A DNA stretch of 64,000 bases from Azophilus sp965220425 (GTDB lineage: Bacteria > Pseudomonadota > Gammaproteobacteria > Pseudomonadales > Azotimanducaceae): positions 4,402,001 to 4,466,000 of the forward strand of contig OZ244830.1 in the NCBI GenBank assembly GCA_965220425.1. Direction: 5' to 3'. Below the pieces are notes generated by a model, which had not been told where the DNA came from, did no database searches, and saw only the letters and a list, made by a program, of their open reading frames with translations. Positions 1 through 8,412 of the stretch are shown here, piece after piece (the stretch's first letter is position 1; every line of letters begins with the position of its first letter). The position numbers and the translations under genes were made by a program.

Positions 1-320
1 TCGAGGAGGCGACCGATTTTCTTGCAGCCAATGGCGTCGAATGTTCGATTTCCGTCATCGCCCGTGCGGAAACCCTGGCCGGATTCGATACCGATACGGA
101 ACATCTGGCCAGGGAGTTGCTCGACGCCTTTGTAACTTTTCCAATCACCGTCGACGTCGCCGATGCGGCGGCACGATTGCGGCGTACACAGCGCTGGAAG
201 CTGCCCGATGCGATTCAGGCCGCGATTGCCCTCAAGGAAGGATTGACGCTGGTCACTCGCAATACCCGGGATTTCAAGCCCGGCGAACCAGTTCCCGTGG
301 AAATCCCATACCTGGTATAG
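1..320 (+). CDS. VapC-type PIN-domain toxin, N-terminus outside the window
   Basis: The frame is open from base 3 and ends with TAG at 318-320, so only about the last 105 residues are visible. The segments LPDAIQAAIA and LVTRNTRDF are typical of the C-terminal half of PIN-domain ribonucleases, where the conserved Asp residues bind the catalytic metal. Such VapC toxins cleave RNA and are neutralised by a co-transcribed VapB. The partner, if present, must lie upstream of base 1 because nothing VapB-like follows. The end of the protein looks complete, so this is probably an intact gene cut by the window and not a pseudogene. Family assignment is secure; the target RNA is unknown. Confidence 0.8.
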   Translation, partial: EEATDFLAANGVECSISVIARAETLAGFDTDTEHLARELLDAFVTFPITVDVADAAARLRRTQRWKLPDAIQAAIALKEGLTLVTRNTRDFKPGEPVPVEIPYLV

Positions 321-409
321 CCGCGGCAAGACACTTACATGGCCAGACCTTGCCAATGGCGAAAAGGGCCTTGGCATTTCGAGCGGCCGGAGTCAGCCCA
401 TCCAAGGTA

Positions 410-438
410 TTGTGAGTTGTCCACTTATAGACTAATAT
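410..438 (+). promoter_or_regulatory. Candidate promoter of the Xre-RES pair
   Basis: A TTGTGA hexamer at 410-415 and a TAATAT hexamer at 433-438 are separated by 17 bases and lie about 30 bases ahead of the antitoxin ATG. The stretch is clearly AT-richer than its surroundings. AAAGGA just upstream of the ATG could serve as ribosome binding site. Each hexamer matches the sigma-70 consensus at 4 of 6 positions, so this is plausible but unproven. Confidence 0.35.
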
Positions 439-467
439 TTCAATTTTATTCATAAAAGGACAGAGCC

Positions 468-872
468 ATGGTTGCACAACCGCATCTGGCAACGGCCCTG
501 GACCGCAAGGGTTTGTCCGGCCCTGCCCTGCGCACGTTTTTTCGAATCGCCGGACTCTGGGGCCTCTCGGTCGACGAACAGATGACCCTTCTCGGACTCA
601 GCGCCCGATCGACCTTCTTCAAGTGGAAGAAGGACCCCGATGTCGTTCTGCCGAAGGATACGCTGGAGCGCATTTCCTACGTCATGGGCATCTACAAGGC
701 TCTTCAGATCCTGCTGCCCGACGAAGAAGCAGCCGATGAATGGGTGAAGCAACCAAATCTCGCACCTCCATTCAGTGGGAGGTCGGCGCTCGACCGGATG
801 ATGTCCGGCCAAGTCGTGGATCTGTACCTCGTTCGGCAATACCTCGACGCAGAGCGCGGCGGCTGGGCATGA
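468..872 (+). CDS. Xre/MbcA/ParS-type antitoxin
   Basis: A 134-residue protein with an N-terminal helical Xre-like DNA-binding half (LWGLSVDEQMTLLGLS, then RSTFFKWKKD) and a C-terminal toxin-binding half ending in an LDAERGG segment, the usual plan of the MbcA/ParS/Xre antitoxins. These proteins bind and inhibit RES-domain toxins and repress their own operon. Its stop codon overlaps the ATG of the following RES gene by 4 bases (ATGA), so the two are translationally coupled. An AT-rich candidate promoter lies just upstream. Length and gene order match known antitoxin-RES pairs. Identification comes from motif and context, not from a search. Confidence 0.82.
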   Translation: MVAQPHLATALDRKGLSGPALRTFFRIAGLWGLSVDEQMTLLGLSARSTFFKWKKDPDVVLPKDTLERISYVMGIYKALQILLPDEEAADEWVKQPNLAPPFSGRSALDRMMSGQVVDLYLVRQYLDAERGGWA

Positions 873-1564
873 GGCCACCGGCTGCCCGCATTGCCTGGAA
901 GCCGTCCCGGCGCATTATTCCCAGCCGCTTCCCGCCGATTCAGCTCTTCGAGCGGGTGACGGAGCCGCAAGACCTTGAAGCAATCTTCGCGTTGGACGCG
1001 CTCACCAATCCCAGGCTGCGTAACGAGGCCGGCAACATCCAACTCGTGCCGCCCGAAGACCGCATCAGCGGGCCAGGCGCCAGCGTCATCATGGCGGCGT
1101 TCACCCATCTGAACCCGAACGGCAGCCGGTTCTCCCACGGCAGCTACGGAGTGTTCTATGCCGCAAACGACCTCGACACAGCTATTGCCGAGACCCGGCA
1201 TCACCGCGAACGGTTCATGCGCGCCACCGGGCAGCGGCGCATGGAACTGGATATGAGGGTCTACCTGGTCGACCTTGAGGGCGAACTGCATGACCTGCGC
1301 GGCCAGAGAGCCGCACCGCCACTCGTCTACCACACCGACAACTACTCGGCGGGCCAGCACCTGGGGAGAATACTGCGCGAAGCCGGCTCGAACGGCATCG
1401 CCTATGACAGCGTTCGCCGGGTCGGAGGCGAATGCGCCGCCGTATTCCGGCCGCCCCTTCTCTCGAACGTCCGGCAAGAGCGGCATCTATGCTACCTGTG
1501 GGATGGCCGGCAAATCGCCACCGTCTACGAGAAGCGGGAACTCGAGAGCGATGGGTTGTCCTGA
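869..1564 (+). CDS. RES-domain toxin
   Basis: A 231-residue protein. The start is ATG 869 because it overlaps the antitoxin stop (ATGA); the frame is open further upstream but that part lies inside the antitoxin gene. Motifs of the RES fold are visible: FSHGSYGVFYAA near residue 90, TAIAETRHHRERF near residue 105, VYHTDNYSAGQHLG near residue 152 and GIAYDSVRR near residue 174. Characterised RES toxins degrade NAD+ and are ADP-ribosyltransferase-like, acting in the cytoplasm. The conserved Arg, Tyr and Glu of the fold appear to be present, so the toxin is probably active and held in check by the upstream antitoxin. Confidence 0.85.
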   Translation: MRPPAARIAWKPSRRIIPSRFPPIQLFERVTEPQDLEAIFALDALTNPRLRNEAGNIQLVPPEDRISGPGASVIMAAFTHLNPNGSRFSHGSYGVFYAANDLDTAIAETRHHRERFMRATGQRRMELDMRVYLVDLEGELHDLRGQRAAPPLVYHTDNYSAGQHLGRILREAGSNGIAYDSVRRVGGECAAVFRPPLLSNVRQERHLCYLWDGRQIATVYEKRELESDGLS

Positions 1565-1763
1565 AAGCGATCACGGCAACCAGCACTACGAGAACCAGGA
1601 ACAGTACGGCCATGATTGCAAATGCCCAAAGCAGGGCCTCGTCCGTGAGCTTCATGGCCGCTATCGTCCCGATCACGCCCTCTATCACCAGCAGAGCAAG
1701 TGCAAAGAACGCAAGCGGGTTGCGGACGGCTGCGAATAGCGAAGCCCAATTTTCCTTTGCCAT
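1557..1763 (-). pseudogene. Truncated small membrane protein
   Basis: Reading from ATG 1763 on the minus strand, about 69 residues form two convincing membrane segments (PLAFFALALLVIEGVIG and AFAIMAVLFLVLVVLVAVIA) with a short charged N-terminus, MAKENWASLF. The frame stays open to 1215, but beyond about 1557 it runs antisense through the RES gene and becomes an Arg-rich shadow. The likely reading is that the gene lost its 3' part when the RES module was joined here. Function is unknown. It could also be a complete two-helix protein with a spurious tail. Confidence 0.45.
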
Positions 1764-1809
1764 CGAAACAACTTGCTTTGGAAATCAGGATAAATGGGGT
1801 CAGAGGATG

Positions 1810-1857
1810 AATGGGGTCAGGGTAAAATTACCCGGGCAATTTTACCCTGACCCCATT
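1810..1857. repeat. REP-like perfect palindrome
   Basis: AATGGGGTCAGGGTAAAATT at 1810-1829 is the exact reverse complement of 1838-1857, with an 8-base loop between. A partial direct copy of the left arm (AAATGGGGTCAG) sits at 1792-1803. A variant copy is at 3832-3852, so the quinoprotein gene between them is flanked by the same repeat. Sequences of this type resemble the REP elements mobilised by RAYT transposases in proteobacteria. No such transposase is in the window. Confidence 0.75.
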
Positions 1858-1864
1858 TATCTGC

Positions 1865-3814
1865 ATGACTCGGCATGTTGTTGCACGCTTCCTGTCAGCG
1901 GCCCTGCTTGTAACGGCGCCACTGACCCTTGGTTCCGATCGACCGCCATGCACGGTCGAGGGCGCCTGTTCCGAAGATTCCGCCATGCCCGGTTCAGCCA
2001 ACGACTCAGCTTCCCCATATACCCTCGAGGCCATACGGGGTGAACAGGTCTTTTCCGAACGCTGCGCCGAATGCCACAGTTCCTCGGTAATAGAACCGTC
2101 GGTCGCCGGCCTTGCCCGGCTTGAACCGCACTACATCTACCGGACGCTCTGGTCCGGAATCATGCGGGAGGCCGCGGTCGGACTGAACGATGCCGAACGC
2201 TGGGCGGTCGCGCAGTATCTCGGCAACCTGGCGCCGGAGAAGCCTTCGGCGGAAGTCTCGAATTTTTGCGACGCGCAAGCGCCGACGGCTCATGGCGTTA
2301 GCGGCTCCTGGAGCGCCTGGGCGCCTGACAAACGCAACAACCGGCATCTGGCCGATTCCAGCCTGACGCTTACCCAGGTCGCACGGGCGAAATTGAAATG
2401 GGCATTCGTCATCCCCGATACCGGTTCGACCACCAACGCCGGCAACCAGCCGACGGTTCACGATGGGCGCCTGTATATCGGCAGCAGGAGCGGATTCGTC
2501 TTTTCGCTGGATGCCCGAAGCGGTTGCATCCACTGGCGCTACCGACCCGTCGCGGGTGTGCGCTCTGCAATTTCGATAGACGATGGCAAGGCGATCTTCG
2601 CCGACTACGAAAACTACGTTTACGCTCTGGAGGCCGGCACGGGCAACCTGCTCTGGCGGAACAAGGCCGACGAACAGCCCTCCGCCCGGGTGAACGGCAG
2701 CGTCACCGTGCACGGCGGCAGGGTCTTTGTTCCCGTCTCCACCAACCAGGGGTTCGTGAACGCCCTCGATCCCAGGCTGCCCTGCTGCACCTTTCAGGGA
2801 ACGGTAGCCGCCTTCGATATTCATTCGGGAAGCCGGTTGTGGCAAACGCAAATTGTCGACGCGCCGCTACGGGAACTCGGCCGCTCGTCCGCGGGGACCA
2901 TGCGCTACGGCCCGTCCGGCGGCAGCGTCTGGTCGGTACCGACCGTCGATGCCCGGCGCGGCCTCCTCTACGTCGGCACGAGCAATCAGAAGACGGGGCC
3001 TCCCATACCCGAGTCGGACGCGGTGGTCGCACTGGATCTTCGCACCGGCATCAAGACGTGGGTAAGGAGCTTTGCCCCCCGGCGATTCGGCGGGATCGAC
3101 ATCTGGAACGGGGGTTGCGTGGGCGTCTTCGCCGACCCCGAGGAGGAATGTCCGCCCGAGAACGACTCTCTCGAGGGAGACCGGGACATCGGCAGCCCCA
3201 TCGTCCTGCAAACCCGCAAGGACGGTCGCGAAATTTTGCTGGCCGCGTCCAAGGACGGGATGCTCCACGCCCTGGATCCGGACCGGGACGGAGAGGTGAT
3301 CTGGGAAACCCGCGTCGGCAGGATCATACACATACGGGGCCCTTCCTTCGGCGGCGTGGAACACGGCATCGCCGCTGACGGTGAGCGGGCATACGTACCG
3401 ATTGCCGACATCGACGTGATGGAGAACACCGCTGCCGGGGCGCTCGTCGCGGTCGATCTCGTCTCGGGCGAAATCACCTGGCGTGCGGACGCAACGGGCG
3501 CCTGGTGCCTCGGCAAGCCGGGTCGGTGCTACACATCCATGACCTCGCCGCCGACGATAGCGGGCGAGGTCGTATTCGCCGGCGCGAACGACGGTGTACT
3601 GCGCGCCTACGACAGGAATACCGGCAAGATCGCATGGTCGTTCGATACGGCGATCGGGGTAGAAGGCGTGAACGGATTGTCCGGAGCGGGCGGATCGATA
3701 TCGCGAGGCGGGACGGCCCTTGTCGATGGCATGTTCTTCCAGTCCTCCGGCTACGGCCAGGGGCTGGGCATGCCCGGCAACGTCGTCTTCGCGTTCGAAT
3801 ATCCGGAAGACTGA
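1865..3814 (+). CDS. Periplasmic cytochrome c / PQQ-dependent alcohol dehydrogenase
   Basis: A 649-residue protein with a signal peptide of about 23 residues. A CAECH heme c site follows (Cys67, Cys70, His71), then eight-bladed propeller repeats with the family hallmarks: LYIGSRSGFVFSLDA, adjacent cysteines in LPCCTF near residue 306 (the vicinal disulfide next to PQQ), and repeated W-motif segments such as GKIAWSFD. Quinoproteins with an N-terminal cytochrome domain include polyvinyl-alcohol and other secondary alcohol dehydrogenases. They oxidise alcohols in the periplasm and pass electrons to cytochrome c. No PQQ synthesis genes are near. The gene is alone and lies between two REP-like repeats, which suggests it moved as a unit. 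Substrate cannot be told from sequence. Confidence 0.85.
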   Translation: MTRHVVARFLSAALLVTAPLTLGSDRPPCTVEGACSEDSAMPGSANDSASPYTLEAIRGEQVFSERCAECHSSSVIEPSVAGLARLEPHYIYRTLWSGIMREAAVGLNDAERWAVAQYLGNLAPEKPSAEVSNFCDAQAPTAHGVSGSWSAWAPDKRNNRHLADSSLTLTQVARAKLKWAFVIPDTGSTTNAGNQPTVHDGRLYIGSRSGFVFSLDARSGCIHWRYRPVAGVRSAISIDDGKAIFADYENYVYALEAGTGNLLWRNKADEQPSARVNGSVTVHGGRVFVPVSTNQGFVNALDPRLPCCTFQGTVAAFDIHSGSRLWQTQIVDAPLRELGRSSAGTMRYGPSGGSVWSVPTVDARRGLLYVGTSNQKTGPPIPESDAVVALDLRTGIKTWVRSFAPRRFGGIDIWNGGCVGVFADPEEECPPENDSLEGDRDIGSPIVLQTRKDGREILLAASKDGMLHALDPDRDGEVIWETRVGRIIHIRGPSFGGVEHGIAADGERAYVPIADIDVMENTAAGALVAVDLVSGEITWRADATGAWCLGKPGRCYTSMTSPPTIAGEVVFAGANDGVLRAYDRNTGKIAWSFDTAIGVEGVNGLSGAGGSISRGGTALVDGMFFQSSGYGQGLGMPGNVVFAFEYPED

Positions 3815-3831
3815 ACCCCGCAGCCCGAACA

Positions 3832-3852
3832 AATGGGGTCAGAGTAAAAATT
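3832..3852 (+). repeat. REP-like repeat copy after the quinoprotein gene
   Basis: AATGGGGTCAGAGTAAAAA followed by TT repeats the left arm of the palindrome at 1810-1857 with one substitution and one added A. It begins 18 bases after the dehydrogenase stop codon, and its end forms the junction with a decapitated Fic gene. The in-frame TAA at 3845-3847 closes that frame. Confidence 0.7.
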
Positions 3853-4147
3853 GTTCGAACGCCTCGACGGGGAACTGAATGCTCGCCAGCGAAAGGCACT
3901 GATGCGCATGTTTCGCGAGGAGCCGGTGGGATTCAAGGGCGGACTGAGCGCAGGCAATTATCAGACAATCACCGATGCGGCGCCGGCCACCGCTACCCGC
4001 GATCTGGCGGACCTCGTGGAGAAGGGTGCGCTACGAAAGACAGGCCGGGGGAAATACACCCGCTATTGGCTCAATGTCTCGGAACTGGATGAGGTGCGCA
4101 GCAACCCGGACGAGTCGAATGCCGGGCCATCGGCCGGGCCAACGTAG
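3851..4147 (+). pseudogene. C-terminal winged-helix remnant of a Fic-family protein
   Basis: About 98 residues matching the C-terminal DNA-binding tail found in DUF4172/Fic proteins: LNARQRKALMRMF, FKGGLSAGNYQTIT, ATRDLADLVEKGAL and GKYTRYWLNV. The Fic catalytic core (HPFxxGNGR motif) that should precede it is absent. The frame is closed just upstream by a TAA that belongs to the REP-like repeat at 3832-3852, so the gene was cut at the repeat boundary. A short protein from TTG 3851 is possible, but no ribosome binding site is evident. Confidence 0.75.
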
Positions 4148-4189
4148 GCAAGAAGTGGTTTTTTGAAAAGTCGCAAGCTCGCCGGCGCA

Positions 4190-5869
4190 TCAGTCAAGCA
4201 GCCGGCCCTGGAGCTTGCGACGGGCGTATTCCTTGGCTTCGGCAACATATCCATCGTGCAGGCGGGCTTCGTGATCGCCGGAGATCTGTTGCGCGGATGC
4301 GTCTGTATACATCGGTGCGGGGTTGGCAAACAGGGCCCAATCGACAATTTGGTCCCGCAATTCCGCCAGTACATGTCGAAAACGATCGTCTCCGTACAGG
4401 TTCGTCATCTCGTAAGGATCTTTGTCGAATTCGAACAACAGCGTCCGGGATCCCTGTCGGTCGAGCAATAGCTTGTGGTCCCGGGTCCGGGCCATAAAGC
4501 TCGTGAGGCCTCCGCCCTTCCCCAGCACCTTGGCGAATTCACCTGACATGACCGAGCGTTGATTCGCTTCCCAACGCTCGGCGAAGACGGTCTTGCGATC
4601 GGCCGCCGGTGCAGCCAGGTTGAGCCCCGGCAGGTTGACGGGCATCAGCGGATTGACCGGATACTCGGCGGAACAGGCCGCCAGGATGCTGGCCGTCACA
4701 TCCAGGCTGGTCACCTGACCGAGGTGTGTCTCCCCGCGACGGGCGCCGCCGGGAAACTTGATGGCCAGCGGCACTCTCACGATCGGGTCGTATAGGGGTC
4801 CATCCTTCAACAGCAGGTGGTGGTACCCCAGGTACTCTCCATGGTCGGCTGTATAGACGATCATCGTATTCTCGTACATGCCCCTCGCCTTGAGCAGAGC
4901 CACGATACGACCCACCTGATGATCGATCTGCGAGATCAATGCGAAATAGTACGCCATGATCTTGCGGAGCCGGCGTTCGCTCAGTCGTTCCGCCGGGAAG
5001 TACCCGGAGGAAAGCGCCAGGTCACGAGCGAGCGGCGCGTCCGTCCACCCCCCGGGCAGTTGCAGTGCTGCCGGGTCATACCGGTGTGCCCATTTCGCGG
5101 GCGGATCGAACGGGTGGTGCGGCTTGATGAAGCCGACCATCAGCAGGTGCCTGTTCCCGGGTCTCCAGGCGGCTATCTCGGCAAGCGCCTGTTCGGCGAT
5201 CCAGGTGGTGGAGTGCTGTTCTTCATCCAGTTCGGAAACCTGTGCCCCAAGACTTTCCCAATAGTCGGCCGGGGCGCGACGTCGGAACTCAGGGATCTGA
5301 TCGATGGCGTCCAGGCCGTCGATCAAGTCGTTGTCCATCAACCAGGCATGGTAGTCGTCGACGTAGCGCCCGCTGCCATCCTGTTCCGCCAATTTCATCC
5401 TTGAAAACCCGACGTCCAGGTAGGTGGGTGTGAAATGCATCTTGCCCACCGCGGCCGTGTCATAGCCCCGGTTGCGCAGAATACGAGGAAACGTGGAAAT
5501 TCCCGGTGGCAGTGTCGATCGATTGCCCCGGCCGCCGTGCTGATGTACGTACAGACCGGTCAACAGGGAATAGCGTGACGGGGTGCAAACATTCGAGCAG
5601 CAATAGCTGTTCGGATACCAGACACCATCGGCTGCAATCGAATCGATGTGAGGCGTATCGACATCCGCATGTCCAGCGACTCCGAGACAGTCGTAACGAT
5701 GTTGGTCGCTATGGATCAACAGAACGTTTGGCGCGTCTTTCGCCCGGGTTGACCGGGGGCGACCGTCCCGCTCGATTGGACCCGCAGCCGGTGAACGGTA
5801 CGCATAGGTACTTCCGATGGATACGCCGACATAGTTCAGGAAATCGCGGCGGCTGATATTTACGGACAC
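4190..5869 (-). CDS. Sulfatase with Tat-like signal
   Basis: A 559-residue enzyme. The N-terminus SRRDFLNYVG resembles a twin-arginine signal and predicts export in folded form. The sulfatase signature CTPSRYSLLTG begins at Cys95, the residue converted to formylglycine. LLIHSDQHRYD near residues 50-60 supplies metal ligands, and YTADHGEYLG and FIKPHHPF are other active-site segments. The family hydrolyses sulfate or phosphonate monoesters, and export suggests use of external sulfated compounds. No sulfatase-maturating enzyme lies nearby, so maturation would rely on one elsewhere. It stands alone between gene fragments. The exact substrate cannot be assigned. Confidence 0.88.
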   Translation of the reverse strand: MSVNISRRDFLNYVGVSIGSTYAYRSPAAGPIERDGRPRSTRAKDAPNVLLIHSDQHRYDCLGVAGHADVDTPHIDSIAADGVWYPNSYCCSNVCTPSRYSLLTGLYVHQHGGRGNRSTLPPGISTFPRILRNRGYDTAAVGKMHFTPTYLDVGFSRMKLAEQDGSGRYVDDYHAWLMDNDLIDGLDAIDQIPEFRRRAPADYWESLGAQVSELDEEQHSTTWIAEQALAEIAAWRPGNRHLLMVGFIKPHHPFDPPAKWAHRYDPAALQLPGGWTDAPLARDLALSSGYFPAERLSERRLRKIMAYYFALISQIDHQVGRIVALLKARGMYENTMIVYTADHGEYLGYHHLLLKDGPLYDPIVRVPLAIKFPGGARRGETHLGQVTSLDVTASILAACSAEYPVNPLMPVNLPGLNLAAPAADRKTVFAERWEANQRSVMSGEFAKVLGKGGGLTSFMARTRDHKLLLDRQGSRTLLFEFDKDPYEMTNLYGDDRFRHVLAELRDQIVDWALFANPAPMYTDASAQQISGDHEARLHDGYVAEAKEYARRKLQGRLLD

Positions 5870-5981
5870 GACTCGCCTTATTGCCGGCTTGCTGCGATGG
5901 ATAGCAATCGATCGTCAATCCTATCTACTTCAGCCCCGCCGGGCGACCTCAGCCGATGGCGGCGGTCGCCCCGACGTTTCC

Positions 5982-6080
5982 CGGGAAGTGCTCTGGCTGC
6001 GCAACACGGACCGGCGCGAAGTGGATTTCGTGGTTCTGCAGGACGGCCGGCCGCAGTTCGCCGTCGAGTGCAAAGCCGGG
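5982..6080 (+). pseudogene. Fragment of a DUF4143 ATPase
   Basis: About 33 residues (LWLRNTDRREVDFVV, then DGRPQFAVECKAG) match the C-terminal nuclease-like DUF4143 segment of AAA-family ATPases, where REVDFVV and ECK are conserved. No ATPase domain precedes it. The reading frame is closed off by the convergent HNH gene that ends at 6100. It is a remnant only. Confidence 0.6.
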
Positions 6081-6099
6081 GTGATTCAGTCAGCATCGC

Positions 6100-7170
6100 T
6101 CATGCCGTTACGTGCGGAGTCGAGGACAATATCCTGCGCCAGTCGTCTGACAGCGGCCTCAGCTCCTTCTCTTGCACCCATACCTGTCCTCCCGCCCGGT
6201 GTACTTGGCCGTAAGCCCAGCGTGCGATCTGACAAGTCGCAGGCAAGTCGTGCAGGACTTTACGCTCATCGAAACCTTCCTCCAGTTCTTCCCTGCGGGT
6301 ACGATTGCGCTCGGTCCATCGTTCGAGGTGCTCCTCTGCCGCGAGCAGGTCCGACTTTCTCGAGTTACACCCCTGGTGAGCCAAGACGAAGTTATGGCCG
6401 AGATCCAGCGCGTATCGTCGCCAAGGAATGAAGTGGTCGACATCCCCACCCGACTTTATGCCTCGGTCGCAATAGAAGCAGCGGCCCCGCTGCACTTCCC
6501 TGAGCAGTGGACCGTACGTGGCCAGCGAACCGCGTCGAGCGCCGAAGAGGAACGACCGTAGATCGACGACCTGGCCCAGCAGCCGCGGATTGCGTCGCTG
6601 GACGAAGTGAGACCACGCTCCCTCGATCATGTCGATTACCATCGGATAGAAAGCCCGGAAGCAATAGGCCACGCCCGCCTCGAGCCGAACCACCCGACCG
6701 GAATCGACGTTCTCGTACAGAAAGTCCAAGCGTTCGGACCCGACAGTCTGCAACTTCCAAAGCGGCATCTCCTTTACCGTCCGCTCGACCGTGCGCCTCA
6801 CTTGGCGCCAGTCCGCGCGACTCCTCTCGAGTTTGGCCAGAGAACCTTCATAGCAGTCGTAGTGCTCGGCTAGTTCGCGCACAATCGCTGCCTGTCGGCC
6901 CGTGTTCTGGCTCAGGACCCGCTCTTCATCACCTGCGACGAACGGTACGACCTGGGGCCAGTACAGCCGCACGAACTGTTCCGCGATGTCGGATGTGGAT
7001 AGCTCCAGTTCAGCCCCACTGTCCTCACCCTTGACGAGGCAAAGGTCAGCGATGCCATGGAGCAGCGCGAACTTGTAACTGGAGGTGAAGCTGCCCTCGT
7101 CCAAAAGACGCTGGAGCGAACGGAGGAATGCGAGCTGCCCTTCGGCAGTAGGCGGATTTGGCGCGTTCAT
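6100..7170 (-). CDS. HNH endonuclease
   Basis: A 356-residue protein. ATG 7170 is preferred because it overlaps the upstream HIT gene stop by 4 bases (ATGA); another ATG lies 9 bases earlier. The last third holds a zinc-supported HNH core: CFYCDRGIKSGGDVDHFIPW near residue 233, then GHNFVLAHQGCNSRKSD. The first 230 residues are mostly helical and have no motif I recognise. HNH enzymes cut DNA using one metal ion. Coupling to a HIT protein and the neighbourhood of toxin and defence genes suggest a role against foreign DNA, which is inference. The zinc and catalytic residues are all present, so it is probably active. Confidence 0.8.
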   Translation of the reverse strand: MNAPNPPTAEGQLAFLRSLQRLLDEGSFTSSYKFALLHGIADLCLVKGEDSGAELELSTSDIAEQFVRLYWPQVVPFVAGDEERVLSQNTGRQAAIVRELAEHYDCYEGSLAKLERSRADWRQVRRTVERTVKEMPLWKLQTVGSERLDFLYENVDSGRVVRLEAGVAYCFRAFYPMVIDMIEGAWSHFVQRRNPRLLGQVVDLRSFLFGARRGSLATYGPLLREVQRGRCFYCDRGIKSGGDVDHFIPWRRYALDLGHNFVLAHQGCNSRKSDLLAAEEHLERWTERNRTRREELEEGFDERKVLHDLPATCQIARWAYGQVHRAGGQVWVQEKELRPLSDDWRRILSSTPHVTA

Positions 7171-7580
7171 TGGTCCCAATAAGCTGCGTGCTCGGGCAGG
7201 ACCCAGCGAATGCCGCCTCTCGGATCAGCCACGTCCCCATCGAATCGGGGGATGACGTGCATGTGCGCATGTTCCACGGTCTGACCAGCCGCCCTCCCGT
7301 CGTTGAGCCCCACATTGAAGCCGTCGGGATTGAACCGTGACTGAAGCTCATCCCTCACCCTGGCCACGAGACGCCATATGTCCGCCTGGATCTCGGCACT
7401 CTGGGCGAATAACGTCTCCGAGTGGACCTTGGGGATCACGAGCGTGTGGCCGCGACTCACAGGGTACCGGTCCCCAATGGCCACAGCATGTCGCGACTCG
7501 GCCACAACGGATTCCTCGGGTATGTCGCAGAATGGGCAGTCGGCCTGTCGGGCAGTACCACGCGGTGAACTAGCCCGCAT
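7167..7580 (-). CDS. HIT-family nucleotide hydrolase
   Basis: A 137-residue protein with the histidine triad HAHMHVIPR near its end (H-x-H-x-H), an N-terminal CPFC pair and the HTLVIPK segment. HIT proteins hydrolyse or transfer nucleoside monophosphates, for example from dinucleoside polyphosphates or AMP-lysine adducts. The stop overlaps the start of the downstream HNH gene, so the pair is an operon with tight coupling, unusual for a housekeeping HIT protein. Nothing in the sequence tells the natural substrate. Confidence 0.85.
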   Translation of the reverse strand: MRASSPRGTARQADCPFCDIPEESVVAESRHAVAIGDRYPVSRGHTLVIPKVHSETLFAQSAEIQADIWRLVARVRDELQSRFNPDGFNVGLNDGRAAGQTVEHAHMHVIPRFDGDVADPRGGIRWVLPEHAAYWDQ

Positions 7581-7623
7581 ATCTCACCAAGCCGCTTGTT
7601 GAGTCACTGAATGTCATTGCGTT

Positions 7624-8412
7624 TCAATCAGGTACCTTCGCTTTTTGGAGATTCTGCCCGGCACAGACTGCGCTGACCGCGCCCTCGCTGGTCTTTATGC
7701 CCGCGTGCGCGCACATGCTCGCTCCACCATAGGCGGGGCTATGCTTTAAGCTCGCGAGCACGCGCACGGAGCCCTCGGCCGGGGAGCACGAGGGGCTTGC
7801 CCCTCGCATGTGGACCGGAAAATCCTGCGCGATCATCGCGGCCCTTGGTGAGATATGCGGGCTAGCGGCAGCCTCCCGGATCTCTCGAGGCCACCAGATT
7901 CTTCCCTCGAAAACGTACGTGTCGTCTCGGGATTCGGTGAGAGTGGAGATTTCGTCCAAGTGGCGGCTCATGACTACGGCTGATACCGCTGCGTCGAAGG
8001 CGTCCTCGGAGGAAGCGGCCTTGAATGCGAGTGTGTCATCAATCTCGGGACAACGCTCAGTCAGGTACGCCTCTCGCTCGTCAAAATCCGCCTTCTTCAG
8101 CGGGCCAGTGATCAGCCGTGGATAGATCTCGATCACCAGGGGAGTTTGGGCTTCGCGAAAGGGCCAGATCGAGAAGCCCTCTCCTCGGAGTGTCGCCAAG
8201 TGAGGCATTCCTCGGATCGAGCCCGTCCCAACTGCACCCGCACCGCCGATCTGGAAGACGCTCTTGGGATTCGAACCTTTAGCTTCCGACGCTCGCTGTT
8301 CCGTGACCCGGAAATACTCGGGCAGGTTCGGTTTGCCCTTTCCAGGCCTTGCCAATAAAAACACTGGAAAACCAAAAACGCCGGAGGTTGCGATGCGCGA
8401 AAAACGCACCAC
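7624..8412 (-). pseudogene. Truncated DUF429-family protein
   Basis: Positions 8352-7864 encode the conserved middle and end of a DUF429-type protein: FRVTEQRASE, KSVFQIGGAGAVGTGS, GMPHLATL, VIEIYPRLITG and SSEDAFDAAVSAVVMSRH. The N-terminal part of the family is missing: the frame begins inside what appears to be an insertion-sequence end. Beyond 7864 the frame continues through a dispersed repeat (7768-7810) to a stop at 7624, giving a tail without family character. Both ends are therefore lost and this is a relic. Confidence 0.6.
7768..7810 (+). repeat. Dispersed hairpin repeat, copy 1
   Basis: GGAGCCCTCGGCCGGGGAGC followed by ACGAGGGGCTTGCCCCTCGC. Close relatives occur at 16083-16123 and three times between 39894 and 40039. 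The 3' half is an inverted repeat, CGAGGGGC against GCCCCTCG. Here it forms part of the tail of a broken DUF429 gene. Confidence 0.65.
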
